A stretch of DNA of 64,000 bases from Archegozetes longisetosus (GCA_018873245.2 JAEMBT020000051.1:1-64000); one strand, 5' to 3'. Shown: positions 22,760 through 35,251, counted from the first letter of the stretch. Made by a program: numbers and translations. Notes: a model not told the origin generated them from the sequence alone.

Positions 22760-23707
22760 TTTAATCCAAAAAAACGAACAGCAGTATATAGACAACACAT
22801 TGTATTTTTCATGACTTCCATAAATAAGTTAACAATTGTTTGTGTTTTTTGTCAACCTATTGGAAAAGTAATGAAATTAAAACTTGTGGAAATAATTATT
22901 ATAGAACGAATATTAGTTTTATTCAATCAAATCGTCAAAGTGGAAAGAATTGAGCGAATCGGACGTATGCAAGTGTTTGTTGAATATAATTCGGACCAAA
23001 GTTCACGAAAAATAGCAGAAAATAATTAAAAACAGTTAGAGTTTGGCTTAAGAAAAAAGAAGTATAAAAATTCTCAAGATAGTGATACCTTGAAATTTTA
23101 GCAAAACATTTAAGAAAAATTTATAGATTTTTTGTTCAGTTTGTATTCATCTCTGTTCAACTCACAGGAATTCAACCTTGTGAAATTAAATTCAACTTTT
23201 ATAATTTTGTGTTACATTATGAATTATGTTAACTATAAATTATTTTATTTTTTTAAAGCTATAGTATTGATTTTTACACAACATCTACTTAAGAGTTTCG
23301 AACTTAACGATATGAAGGAAGAAATATATTTTAAACCTATTTTACGCATTTGCAGTTTAATGAGGGACGATTAGTTATTTATTTTAAAATGACGAACACA
23401 CATTAGAAATTTAAGGTTAACTGAATTTCTTGCCTAATCATCTTATAAAACAATAAATTCTGAATTGTTGTATAAAATATAACAAAGATTTATGTGATAA
23501 GTAGATCTTGAAATTTTAGCGGTGTCTGTAGCAATGATTGAGACTTTATATTAATTAGTTTACCATGGATTAAAGTCAATAAATCACAGAAGAGATAAGA
23601 CAATAGAATACCATAAGTAATTTATTGTAATCACCGTACGCTCTTTCGATTTTAGTTTTTTTCTTAAAAAAGCTATGGGGCTCACTAAAACATCGTAGAA
23701 ATTTATA
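22760..23707. other. AT-rich stretch with weak coding echoes
   Basis: A 72-codon frame at 22811-23029 contains KVERIERIGRMQVFVEYN, which faintly recalls an RRM of the hnRNP L/PTB type, but the surrounding residues do not support it. Nothing else recognised. Confidence 0.3.
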
Positions 23708-24089
23708 TACCTCGCGACAAAAAAATCCGGAAAAAGTAAATGTCAAATTTTTAATGAAAATTAAAATATCTCGACCTCAGATTTATCACAAGAATGCATT
23801 TGATTCCAAATATTAATACTAAAAAGAAATGACAATTTAATTCGATCTCCCTCTGAATCTATACGCTTTTTAATGCGTTCTTTCATATTTTTGTTAAATG
23901 ACTCCTATACATCTAATTATAAATTGTCTCATATTTGGTTTATTTTCGCGACCCACAGTTGAAAATTTTTTTGGTTCTTCTTTCTCAATAATATCCTTTA
24001 TTATTCTCCATAGATGTTGAATCGGGTTTAGGTCGGAAAAATTAATTGTCAAAATATGCCATGGGCTTCCGGATTTTTTTGTCGTAAGG
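23708..24089 (-). mobile_element. Deleted Tc1-like element
   Basis: CCTCGCGACAAAAAAATCCG near 23710 and its inverted match CCTTACGACAAAAAAATCCG ending at 24089 are the terminal repeats. Between them, on the minus strand near 23985-24045, lies DLNPIQHLWRIIKDIIEK, the signature around the last catalytic residue of Tc1 transposases (usually DLNPIEHLW; here Glu is replaced by Gln). The rest of the transposase is gone. Confidence 0.75.
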
Positions 24090-24774
24090 ATTATTATACA
24101 GACTTTTGGGAAAGTTTAATACATATATTACAGACTAAAAGTAATAGAGCTTCTACGTCTATGAGTCGTTATATATCATATTAAAAATTGATAAGAGAAA
24201 AAATTCTGTGGCTTGACATTCTTGAAACTGATGTCTCATTGAAAACATACAGATTTGATCACCGAAAAACTTCATTATAAATAGAATTTTTTTTCATGCA
24301 GTGAGGCGGATGAACTTTCAAGAAATAATGGGTAAACAATTTTCAAAACTAGGAGAGTTGTGCATTTGAAACTAATTATTTTAAAAGATTTTTGGGATAA
24401 AGAATCAACGCATATTGTTAATTATATAGAATAACTTAAAAGTGAAAGTCTAACATGCTAATAAAGGTAGATCAAAATATTTAGAGAAATATTTTAATTA
24501 CTGCTGCCAATTAATTTTCATGTAATGCTCGTAGTATTGAATATTATCTTAACCAAATAAAAATCTTGACACATTCGTGTACTACTTTAACTCTTTAGCA
24601 CAAGTTAGAGGTCAAATATATCAACTTTACTTAAAAAATCGAGCTAAAATCATCCAGACGTCGTAATTATTTGGGAATTTAACTATCCCCCAGTCTTATA
24701 TCCATCTTTCTGTGATATAGTCTGATGTACTTAGATTTATAATTTTATTTTATGTCGTCACCAAAGACAAAAAA
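24090..24774. other. AT-rich stretch, nothing recognised
   Basis: No supported features. Confidence 0.45.
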
Positions 24775-25015
24775 GATGGTCGTAAGACGACGCTCAAGAC
24801 TAACTCTCAGTTCTTAGGCTCACAGGTCCGGAGCTCTTGCGGCTGCAGTGCTTTGATCCGGAGTGAGAGCTATGAACATGAGTTGGTCAGTGATGTATTG
24901 CTTTCGCGAATCTGCCTCAGCGTTCGCCTGTGGAGGGATAATGTGTTTGCGCCTAGCTTTGCTTAAAGGGGAGACTTGTTGGGAGCGCTCGACAAGAAGC
25001 ACTACCACAAAAAAT
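24775..25015 (-). other. Unexplained GC-rich island with 62-codon frame
   Basis: About 240 bp near 50% GC in a background near 30%. On the minus strand 25008-24820 it is open and reads MVVLLVERSQQVSPLSKARR, then HIIPPQANAEADSRKQYITD and ends AAARAPDL. I recognise no family. It may be an exon, a retrocopied gene piece or a fragment of an unknown repeat. Confidence 0.3.
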
Positions 25016-26804
25016 TATAAAAAGGGGTCAGAACGTTAAAAATAAAAAGTTAAAATAAAATGAAGCAGTACTTTTTGTGCGAAAAAAAGACTGAGTGATT
25101 TTATCCAAATTTTGAGGCTTTCTTTACAAATATTGGACAAGGAATCAGCCTTAGTCCAATAGGAAACTGGTGTCGCAAGCACAAGTCCAATGAAAGCCCA
25201 GCTGAGCTAGATGTGGACTCATCGAATATGTGCTTTGAACACCGTTTTAAGGATTAGTACTTAAGATGCCAGTTTGAGAATAGGGATTAAGGGTCTATGC
25301 TAGGATTACTGTTTTGTTACAAATGGAAATATTTGTTTACAGGATTTCCTTTGTTTAAAATTTTTGTTCTGTTTAATTTGATTTAATTGTTGCGTCTTAA
25401 ACTAAGTAATTTTAATCTGATACCATCTCATTTGAGATTCTACCTTTAACTACTAAGAATAAAAATTTCTCCTTACATCGCAGTGCTCTTATGTTTCCAG
25501 TTTAGCTGTCATGCTGTAAGTAATCCTCAAATTTAACCTGCATGCTCTATCGGTCACAGCGTATTATAAGACATAAGGTAACAATTCTCCAAAATTAATT
25601 GTACTTTTTAGAAAGCTAAGACGTGGTAAAGGGTCATAGGAGAACAATATAGCTGTAAACAAATCGATTTTACACTTGCAGTAGTTGCAAAGAATCTTAA
25701 TTATATTTGGTAGACCTCACAAGCTCTCAAAGAATTAATGCGCACGCTAGGAACAATTTCTCAGTTTTCATTTTTTTTCTGGAAATAAATTCATGATTCG
25801 AAGAAATTACTGATAAATGAAAATGTGAAGATTAATGCCTAATGAATTTCGTTCAGTTGGATAAGTATAATGGAGGCCTACGAAACGTATTTAATCTTCT
25901 TTATCGAGATTTCGAGATTTTGTTGAAGTTTTAAATCTATTAATCTATTTAATCGCGAATAAATAGTTCATTAAAAAATGGAATATTGCTCTTTTGTTCT
26001 TGAAAAATGCTCAAAAAAAATGTATACTAAATCGTCTACTCACACTAAATTTAAGAGGAAATAATCACTTTCCCAACAAAACTATAAAAAATAGTTAAAT
26101 ATATAATTCTCTGTTGCTACAAAAGCTGTGTGAGAGATCAGTCTAATAGTGTCACCACTGCTCAGTAAAGATTCTATCATCCAAATACCTTTATTTGTAA
26201 GACCAATATATTGTTCTCTTTAATGAAATAAGTATAATTCCTAAATCTGTAATTTTGAAAATGATAAAATGTAGTAATAGTAAAAATATTTATTACTTTC
26301 CGTAAATCTAATACATGATTAAGTGATCTTGATATAAAATTCAGCGTTACTCAAAAGGGTAATAACACAAACTTCTTATATGTTTCTTAGGATACTTTCA
26401 GTTGGATTGAACTTGAAATCAAGATATATCTGAATTGTGATGATTAGTAGGTTGCCATTGGTTCTATTATTTCTTAACTAGAAAATTAAACTATCAAAGC
26501 GAAATACAACTTAAAGAATATACTGTAAGCCAAGTTTTAAATCAATTTATTGCTGAGATAAACCTCATATAATTCATGATTTTAAAAATTTAATTATAAA
26601 TTTGCCTTCATTTTTCCTAAAAATCATACCGTTGAATTAGGTCATAATTCATTTCAATTGGTAACTAAGACAACGTTCTGGTTATTTAACATTATAAATA
26701 AAAGACTAAATGCAACCTAATCTCATTTAGTTTTTAATTTTGTAAAAACTTAGAAATATACCATAATAAGTATATTGCTGAATATTTTGCTACTACCTTA
26801 TTAA
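25016..26804. other. AT-rich stretch, nothing firm
   Basis: A very short signal-peptide-like frame at about 26438 (MISRLPLVLLFLN) precedes the cysteine-rich frame at 26805 but ends in a stop without an evident splice donor. No other feature supported. Confidence 0.35.
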
Positions 26805-27224
26805 TTGCGGGTTTCATATGAAGGAAGATTAAATAAAACTCCATGGAATATCGCAAAAGTAAGCATCGAAGCTAATGAACCGAATATTTCTGAGGATTGT
26901 ATGAATAAATCTGTACTCAACATAGTGGCATGTGCCGAAAACTTGTGCATAAAATGGTTCTGCAATTACTTAAATACATCAAATGAAAAATTATGTAAGA
27001 TTGTTTATGATTCGTATTGTTGTTGGTTGAATGTCGTGCGTTGCGTGTGCTTGCATGAAGATGCGAAGACTTTTGAAGTTTCCATTTTAAAAACGGAGCA
27101 AGAGTTGAAAGCAAGCTACTGTCATGATTGGCCAAGAAAATCCTTTGTTTGTAGCAGTTCCTCAAGTTCGTTAGGAAACCTGTTCTTGATCTCGAATTTC
27201 CTTTTTACCAATTCTCGAAGTTAA
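26805..27224 (+). CDS. Cysteine-rich open frame, probable exon or relic of a secreted protein
   Basis: The frame is open from the TAA at 26802-26804 to the stop at 27222-27224 and has no convincing initiator, so it is more likely a 3' exon than a whole gene. It encodes about 11 cysteines in some 110 residues: SEDCMNK, VACAENLCIKWFCNYL, EKLCKIVYDSYCCWLNVVRC and KASYCHDWPRKSFVC. The CC followed by a single Cys six residues later resembles IPLVCC..YEWKTC in the secreted-protein gene 4.6 kb upstream, so it could be a diverged tandem relative. Codon use is less AT-extreme than the flanks. Confidence 0.35.
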   Translation: MRVSYEGRLNKTPWNIAKVSIEANEPNISEDCMNKSVLNIVACAENLCIKWFCNYLNTSNEKLCKIVYDSYCCWLNVVRCVCLHEDAKTFEVSILKTEQELKASYCHDWPRKSFVCSSSSSSLGNLFLISNFLFTNSRS

Positions 27225-27675
27225 CCTCTAATTATAAATTTTGTGATCAAATCATCAAACATCGAGTTTAATAGTCAAGAATATAAAAGACAATGTTTGA
27301 AGGAATAATACTTTATATTTTATTTTAAAGGTGCTCAAGAAGATAATTGCTTGAATACAAAATCTCTTTCGAATCAATTAAAAATAATTGCAATAACAAA
27401 GATATAGAGGAATTATTATTAGTAATATAAGATAAATAAATATTTATTCAAATGGGATTTTAATCTTTAGTTATGCCAATAATAGAATTAAAGTGACGGA
27501 AATAATTCAGATATTAATTAGGTTTTGGTCAATCGAACGAACTCAAAGAGTTAATAAATAAATCGCTTATTTCTTGAATAGTGACTATTATATAATTGAG
27601 CTCACGGCAGTTAGATATTGGGTCAACATTTAGCGATGCTACAGGGAGCTTAGGAGTAAGGGCTACAGGCACATC
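27225..27675. other. AT-rich stretch, nothing recognised
   Basis: No supported features. Confidence 0.45.
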
Positions 27676-27937
27676 ACATATGAATGACATTGTGTAATAA
27701 CCGGTTATCGCTCAATGAATGAAATAGAGAAAACTTCATTCAAAGTTGCGCAAGAATTTTATTGAAATAAAAAGTTTACATTTGTCATGGCAATAAATTC
27801 TTATTTTCTCATTGAAACATGTGCTGAATTTTTAATATAAGATAAAACACAAGTCAAAGAGCTCAATTAAAATAGAATCCAAAAATCAAGTTAACTAGAG
27901 ATAACCGCTTATTACTCTTTGTCATTCATATATCGCT
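27676..27937. repeat. MITE of ~260 bp
   Basis: ATATGAATGACATTGTGTAA at the left end and, inverted from the right end, ATATGAATGACAAAGAGTAA extend into a shared ACCGGTTATC / AGCGGTTATC block, giving inverted repeats of about 35 bp. No coding content. Confidence 0.65.
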
Positions 27938-28810
27938 AAGCTTAACTTGAAAGGTTATGTTCAATTTCCGCACTATTTTAATGGTTATGCCCACTTTAAA
28001 AAATCAATATCCACTTATTCAAATAAAATAGTAATACCTAACCATTTTATAGAGAAAATTTTACATTTATAATGTTTTTCTATAGAGACTTCAAGTGTCG
28101 AAAAGACTAAGGTTAAAGTTGAATTCAAGTTCATGCCCTGCCTTGTTCCACTTGAGACCCTAAGTGGAATCTAACGATTATATCCATTTAAGCGAAAGTC
28201 AAAAACAGCACCTATTGTCCCTTTGATTTGACTGCAACTCATATCGTTTAATTACAAAATCAAGATCTAGGCTTCATACATTGAAAGTAAAGAGTAAACC
28301 TGACACGAGTGTAAGATACAATATATGGATTTTTTTATTCAATACTATCTTCTTTTATTAATGAGATTAGTTTTGTCCATACTCTGCACAAATACTATAC
28401 AATTTTGAAAGTTTTAACGACAATATTTTGCTACATATGAAACATAATGAAAAAAAAAATTTGTAATACAAAGTGTCTGTATTTTTATGTTCATAAATAC
28501 TCTAAAAATTATTAAATTCTACCAATAGATGCCTGTTTTCTATTAATTTCCAACGCTGCATATGATTCATCTATTAAAATCTGGTAGAAGTCAACAAGAG
28601 TTTAAGGTGCCTTAATGTCGGTAAGAGTTCTATTTTGATTTAATAGAATTCAGAATTTAACTAAGTTTCAGTTAAAACGTTTGTTAAAGGTAGTTAGTCG
28701 TAAAACAATAAAAACGCATTACAATATTCACATACTAAAGAACACTTTTAAAAACTCATTTAACTTCTATTCACAGCCCCCTCATAAAATCCAGACAAAA
28801 GGAAGTAGTA
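27938..28810. other. AT-rich stretch, nothing recognised
   Basis: No supported features. Confidence 0.45.
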
Positions 28811-28818
28811 CCATCAGA

Positions 28819-28933
28819 CTAAAGATGGGCCAACTGGTCCTCAAAATGAATCTGATCACACCGCGAACCGCCAAGCTTAGAACCGCATCGGTCCGCGGTT
28901 TAACCGCAGTCCGGTGCAGTCCACCCATCTTTA
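28819..28933. mobile_element. hAT-type MITE, 8-bp target duplication
   Basis: A 115-bp GC-rich palindromic unit with ends CTAAAGATGGGC and, inverted, TAAAGATGGGTGGA. It is bracketed by CCATCAGA at 28811-28818 and 28934-28941, an exact 8-bp duplication as made by hAT transposases. The interior GAACCGC / GCGGTTTAACCGC is itself palindromic. The 100-codon frame across it is an accident. Confidence 0.85.
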
Positions 28934-28941
28934 CCATCAGA

Positions 28942-29126
28942 TATGCTAACCATTTACTAGACGCACATATAAATCAAATTTGACCCAGAAGAGCAGGGTA
29001 TGAGAAGTGGAATGTTTATATCCTTATCTCAAAGACTTGATGAGTTATATCAAACGATCTCGGTTGAGTCTATAGTACTGTACCCTATGTCATTCCAGTA
29101 TTACTAGACTACAACCAAAGTTGATA
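28942..29126. other. Spacer, nothing recognised
   Basis: Short spacer before the Tc1-like element. Confidence 0.4.
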
Positions 29127-30742
29127 TACAGTATGTGACAAAATTGTTTTGATAAATAGTAATTTAATACCATTTTGATTGGAACTTTTTAATTAATTAA
29201 TGAGAAGATGTGACACTTAAATCAAATTAACGCCAAATAATACTCTTTTGAATATTATCAGAATTAAATAATTTCATTATTAACATATTATAAATTAATT
29301 ATAGTTAAGAGAAGGTTAGAATTTTGTGGACAAAAATGTTTTGATGAGAAAGATTTAAGTTTTTTGCAATTAAATTACTTAGGAGAGATAAATGACTAAT
29401 ATTTTGTTGGACCTCCATTTCGTTGTAGAACCGCTTGAATACGTTTCGGCACTTGATTTCACCCACTTTTTAGTCAGTTCGGGAGGAATATTCTACCATA
29501 CCTTCAGAATAGTGCTTTTTAACTGGCTTTTGTTCGAAATATCATATTCCCGAATATTTGTGTCCACATACTCCCACAATTGCTCAATAACGTTAAGATC
29601 CGGACTCTGTGGCGGCCAATCCAATAGCGAGATATCATTATCTTCAAAGAACTAATTCGGAGGTATATTTCGGATCGCAGCCTTGTTGGAAAATAAAAGT
29701 GCGTCCGATTTTAATTTTTTTCGCAGACTGCTTAAGATTATTGCTCAGAGTATCAACATAAAGATATCTGTCCATCATTTCTTCAATAAGACCGGATTTC
29801 CAGTCCCACTGGAGGACATACAGCCCCAGACAAAAACTGATCCACCGCTGTGTTTTATAGTTGGCTGTAAGCAGTCTTCGTTTAGTTCTTCACCAACTTT
29901 TCTCCAGACTTTTATGCGTCCATCTGTTCCAAATAATTTTAATTTACTTCCATCGAACCATAAAACACGGTTCCAGAAAGTATCATCCTTAGAAAGATAT
30001 TTGTTGGCAAACTCCATTCGTTTCTTACGATTATGTGAATTAATATATGGTTTTTTTCAAATTGTTTTACAATCCTGATAATAGTTTTAGGACTAACTTT
30101 CTTATGGTATAAGTTGTTAAATTCATCGATAACTTTTACTGAACTAATCCGCCGGTTTTAGATAACCATTCGTTTGATGTGTTACTCTTTGTTAATATTT
30201 TCTTCCGGCCCCTTCTTCGCGATTAACAACAGATTTGAATTGTTTATACTTCTCTACAATTTTATGGGCAGTTTGCGGGATAACTCCTGTTAAATCATGG
30301 ATCTCACTAAATAGTAATTCCTTTTCTAAACACAGTTTTACAATTATTTGACGCAAGTCGTTAGATATTTCTCTTTTCGCGATAGACATAATTGCAATTA
30401 ATTCTAATTATGTATTTTAATTCTGCAATAAATGTATTGTTAGATAAAAATTATAAATTATTAAATAAATAACAAAAGCTACTGAAAATTATGGTCAACT
30501 TAATGCGAAGCGCGATATCAAAACAATTTTGTCCAATAATTTTTAGGTATTGACTCAAATGTGTCTTAATTTCGTTCTCATAGCAATAAAGAAAATATTT
30601 TAATGCGTCGCATTTGAATTTTAAAATACAGCGCTCCGAAATGACATATATATATATTTTTTATTGATTTTACAAATAAAAATGATATATTAAACTTAGA
30701 ATTTTGAATGCGTTTATCAAAACAATGTTCTCACATACTGTA
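29127..30742 (-). mobile_element. Tc1-like element with IR/DR ends
   Basis: The outer ends CAGTATGTGACAAAATTG (29129 on) and, inverted, CAGTATGTGAGAACATTG (ending 30740) are flanked by TA. Inner copies of the same motif lie at 29326-29347 (GTGGACAAAAATGTTTTGAT) and inverted at 30517-30537. Each terminal repeat of about 200 bp thus carries two direct repeats, as in the IR/DR class of Tc1 elements such as Sleeping Beauty. The transposase between them is broken. Confidence 0.85.
29385..30389 (-). pseudogene. Tc1-like transposase, broken
   Basis: Reading down from the ATG at 30389: an HTH segment (MSIAKREISNDLRQIIVKLC, IPQTAHKIVEKYKQF), then stops and frame changes near 30190-30030. The catalytic core follows with KVWRKVGEELNEDCLQPTIK and GGSVFVWGCMSSSGTGNP, and the last catalytic motif is SLLDWPPQSPDLNVIEQLW. 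The second catalytic motif, normally Asp-Glu-Ser, reads FDGSK here. Family length is about 340 residues, matching the span. Several disabling changes make it dead, though the ends remain well preserved. Confidence 0.85.
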
Positions 30743-31262
30743 TGTAGCTACGATAATTTAAAAGTATAAAATGAAAATAGAAATGACTCAAGTTAGGGTA
30801 ATAGTAAATTTGGTCAACTTAGTTGAAAAATTCACAAAAGTTAATTTATGATATCTAATAAATTTGAATAAATACTCTGGACCAAACAATTAAGGCTGTA
30901 ATCACAGTTACTCTTAACAAATGATGGAGATATCTATGTTATTGATGATAAGAATTTTGGACAACTTTGAAATGAAAAGTTAGAAATCAACATAAAACTC
31001 TTTTGAAGTTAAAGAACGAACATAAATTGATAACACATATAATTTTCATTTCGAGATTTCAGTTGCTTTATCAGGAAATGAAAACTTTTATTTATGTGAA
31101 TCGTGGAGAAGTAATTAGAACTCTATTCGAAACACAATTTAAGTATTTTGGTGATATTTTTGTTAATTAACTCTAAATGACAATGACATACAATGTAATA
31201 GATATTGAGAAAATACTAGAAGGTATCGAAACGTCAGATGTAGTGAAGAACTCAATAATATA
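30743..31262. other. AT-rich stretch, nothing recognised
   Basis: No supported features. Confidence 0.45.
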
Positions 31263-31790
31263 CAGGGTTTAACAAGATTTTTTGCAAGGGATATACAGCA
31301 AAAACTACGGATGATATGAACATATTATTGAATGATTTTTGACATACTATCAAAATGGAAATGATTTGGGTAGTTGAACAGTCAAAATAAAAATTTTAGA
31401 TTTTGCGCTTTAAAACAGGTTTTTTCTAATAGCTGACCATAGAGTATAAACACAACAAATCAGCTGATCATAAAGTGTAAACACAACAAAGGCGTTTCTT
31501 TTAAAGTGTTTTTGTTATAATTGATATCATTTGTAATGGCCGGAACATATTATAGTGAAAAAAACGCGTTTAATTGACAGAATTAAATGCATTGCATTCA
31601 AAGAAACGTTGCTTTTATCATATCCAGAACGACTTAATGCTGTGCGTCGCGCAAGTGGTGGTCATACTGAATATTAAATTTGTACCTTTTATTTCCATTT
31701 TCTATAACGAATTCAATAAAATTTACTTTAAACTTGTAGCTTCTGCAGTTTTTGCTGTATACCCCTTGCAAAAGATCTTGCTAAACCCTG
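31263..31790 (+). mobile_element. Deleted mariner-like element (CAGGG ends)
   Basis: CAGGGTTTAACAAGATTTTT from 31263 and CAGGGTTTAGCAAGATCTTT inverted from 31790 form inverted repeats of about 45 bp flanked by TA at 31261-31262 and 31791-31792. Near 31613-31675 on the plus strand PERLNAVRRASGGHTEY precedes a stop, resembling the C-terminus of mariner transposases (an RRxxxNGGHxEH-like ending). The rest is deleted. Confidence 0.75.
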
Positions 31791-31792
31791 TA

Positions 31793-33426
31793 TAATCATC
31801 ACTTATTGAGTTATATTATTGTATGTGAAACAAAGAAAAAAGTAATAATAAGTTTTATAAAATTCCAGTCTATTGAATTCGTAAAGGTTATAGATTTGTC
31901 AAAACTTGAAATTTAATTTCATATTTTTGTGTTCACTATAAACTTATTATTAGTTTATATTGAGAGTAAACTTGTAGAAGAGTTTGAGTTATTTGAATCG
32001 AAATGACTTATTAAAACTTTTGAGGTCGCCAGAAGTATAACTTCTTCATGGTCAATAATCCCTTTTATACTATTTTATATTATTTTTACTGGTCAAATTC
32101 CAATATTTGATCAACTTTTTAACTTTTATGCGATAGGGAAGATTTGGGAAAATTGTTTTAAAGCAACTTTAAATGGAGTGCTCTAGGAAAATTAGTGGCA
32201 GAATTTGCTATCTTGATTGACTTTCTAGAACTTGGACCGATCGTTTTGGTGAACTTGCTCTCAACCTTACTCTTCGACTTAAACTTGTCCTAAATTTTAG
32301 ATTGCATTAGTTATATTCATCCATCAGAGAAGCATTGAAATAGAAAGACGAAAGAAACAAATCACTCAAGTCAACAATTGAAAACTAATTAATTACAACC
32401 AAACGAACGGACATTCAGACAGCACACCCTCACGATTGGCTCATAAGAGGAACCTAGGTTAAGAGCCAAATCCTTTGAGTGTTTCCAAGTTAAAGGACAA
32501 TCATTCAAGTAAAATTTTAGTCAAACCAATGCTACAAATCAATGAACTATTTCTCGAGTCCGAACAGTGACAACACCGAAAGATTATAAGGTAAAATCGA
32601 ATATACTGTTATTCCAGAATAAAGCCTATGAACAAAAATCTAATAATGCGTCCGCTTTAGCGAAAAGAAGTAAGCTATTTATTCAATGATTCTGAACGTG
32701 GTTTGAGTAAAATATTCAAAATAAATCATGGCTATTGTCTCTAATCTGGCTATTTCGACAATTTAAAATCCAGTATTTAGTAATTAAACCTAATGTCTCT
32801 CCATTGAGATAAATGTAAGTATCACGTTTGATGTTAATAATGTAATATGACGTCGAAGATAGAGGTTTCAAAAATAAGATAAAATGTAATTAAATCTATT
32901 CAAGAACAAGATAGTGTCTACAACTTTCCTACCCTACTACCCTATCGAATGGTAAAGCATAGAAAGTTTTGTATTAGCATGCAATTCAACTCAATAGTAA
33001 TTCTTATAAGACTTATAAATATTGAGAAAAATCTTTATCAAAATATCGATCAAATTAAAGCTGACTATTCATCAATAAGTCGACTTAGTGAGTTCATAAA
33101 ACAGTATTTGTTTTCTGCAGTGTTTTTTTTGTAATTAGAGCATGTCTTCAATATGCTGATAAAATTAATCGAATAACTTAATTGGCATCCAAATAATTGT
33201 TTAAGCATCAGTTTAATTGCTTAAGAATTAATTTCATAAAGAGTGTTGAAAATATCACTTACGTTATTTTTTTTGATTAATTTTACTAACATATTGGAGA
33301 TATACTTTCATTACTTTGAACATTTCATAAGCAAAGACTGTTTCGTAGACTTATTATTGGTACAATTGAAAAGTTCGTACCCTAAGTATCAAAGAATGAA
33401 TTTTATTGAAATTTCTTTACAAAAAA
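31793..33426. other. AT-rich stretch, nothing recognised
   Basis: 1.6 kb without a supported gene, RNA or repeat; open frames at 32949-33134 and 33243-33431 have background composition. Confidence 0.45.
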
Positions 33427-33790
33427 CTTAAAGGTAATCCCTCTGAGCACTAACAACCCGCTTCATCCTCTCCTGCCATTTATCATAAACCTGTCGCCAC
33501 TCACGAGGAGTAATACTGTTGAAGAGATCATTTACTGTCCGATCGATCTCTTCTTCGGACAAGAATCAGCGACCTCTTAAATGTTTCTTCAACTTTCGAA
33601 ACAACCAAAAGTCGAAGGGGCAATGTCTGATTTGTACGGGGGGATGTCGCATAAATTGCACTGAATTTTGATTCAAGACATTCTTCAGTAAGTGAAGCGT
33701 TATGTGGTCGAACATTTTCATCTTAAAGGAATAGCCAACAATAACCCGAAAATCTCGAGAATTGAAATCAATTTTTATTTCAGACATTAC
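33427..33790 (-). pseudogene. mariner transposase C-terminal remnant
   Basis: On the minus strand the segment CPFDFWLFRKLKKHLRGR matches the region after the third catalytic Asp of mariner (usually SPDLAPSDFHLF..LKKHL). It is followed in another frame by SEEEIDRTVNDLFNSITPRE and WQERMKRVVSAQRDYL, the usual C-terminal helices. The first part is deleted or scrambled. No terminal repeats were found. Confidence 0.7.
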
Positions 33791-34785
33791 TGTTGTTTAA
33801 AAAATCATAAAATGTAAAAAAACGACAGAAAAAGTTGAAAATTTTTGTTCGATATTTAGAAATGATATATTTAAATGAAACATTCAAAAATGATTTAATT
33901 ATCATCAGAACCTCGTTAGGGTATGAACTTTTCAATTGTACCAATACTTAACTTATTGATGAATAATCAGTTTATCTTGATTGAAATTTTGATAAATTAA
34001 TAAATCTTATCGGTATTACTAGTGGGTTGAATTATATGCTAATATGAAACTTTATGTGCTTATAGATCTCGATATAACATTAAAATAACAGTTTTATGTT
34101 CAGTTAATCTCCTGATTACTCATTTTATCACTACTTATCAGAAAAAGATGTTTCTCCCAAAAAGGCTTTTCAGATTATTCTTGAGTTTTATGGAAATTAT
34201 TTTAAATTTTCATTAAAAACTAAATAAACTGACATTTTCACTGAAATTTTTACACATGATCTAGTCTCATCAAATCAGAAAAATTTTAAGATCATTTTGT
34301 GAATTATATATTACAGTATCTCAAAAATTACTCACTAAATAACGGATTAAAAATAGTGAATAACGAAAATAGATCTTATTGTTGAAAATAAGCTAAACTT
34401 CGACTATTATTATTTTGGAAACATGAAATATTGGAAAGTACATAAATATATTTCATTCAGATAACTCATCCTTTTACAGTTGTTAAAATATTAATTTAAA
34501 ATCAAGATCTAATATTTAGCTTGTTTACAAATTATATACTGAACTCTTTTTCACATATAGTTCAAGAAAAATCACATATTTATTCTAACCTAACTTGTAG
34601 AATTAAACTTTAAAGAATCCCGATCAACTTTGTCCTAAACTATTATATTGGTATTGAGATGGCAAATGAATAAGAATTTTATATTGAAACTGTATATCCA
34701 ATCTTACTATTGCTTGAGTTTTGTTAGGTTAGATTAAGTTAGTAATGTTAGTGAAAGTCAAAGCCGAGTAGTGCTCTTGTCCCTA
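33791..34785. other. AT-rich stretch, nothing recognised
   Basis: No supported features. Confidence 0.45.
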
Positions 34786-34802
34786 CTCCATTTCGGTATC
34801 AG

Positions 34803-34970
34803 GACACTTGTTCGTCGCCGTTTGTTCGTAAGACATTTGTTCGTCGGACATTTGTTCGTCTGAGACTCTTATTCGTCAAACACTTGTTCGTCGGACATTT
34901 GTTCGTCTAAGACACTTGTTCGTCTAAGACACTTGTTCGTCTAAGACACTTACTCATCCAAGACACTTTC
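34803..34970. repeat. Left tandem array of the MULE
   Basis: About a dozen units built on ACACTTGTTCGTCTAAG, period 14 to 17 bp, with variants CATTTGTTCGTCGG and ACTCTTATTCGTCA. It makes up nearly the whole left inverted repeat. Confidence 0.9.
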
Positions 34971-35251
34971 AGGATGCTTGTTCATATGAAAATATATTTA
35001 TCCTTGATATAACACAAGTGAAATAAATACGATGTTTTAATCAATATTCCACAATTTATTTGAAGAAAGTTACGAATTAAAAATTGTAACAATAAAAAGA
35101 ATTACGAAAACTATAATAGTGAAGAAAATGATAATAAATAAGAATTAAAGAATTACATACAAATAAAAGAATAAAAATAATTAAGTTGATTGAAATTCCA
35201 AGTTATGGGCGATTCCAATGAGATAGCTGTCCAGATCCCGTGAGCCATACA

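Noticed and set aside
22811..23029. RNA-binding (hnRNP L/PTB-like RRM) gene fragment
   Set aside because: KVERIERIGRMQVFVEYN recalls an RRM, but the rest of the frame does not follow and no neighbouring exon fits. Too weak to call.
28681..28983. 100-residue open frame
   Set aside because: It runs through the 115-bp hAT MITE and has no independent support.
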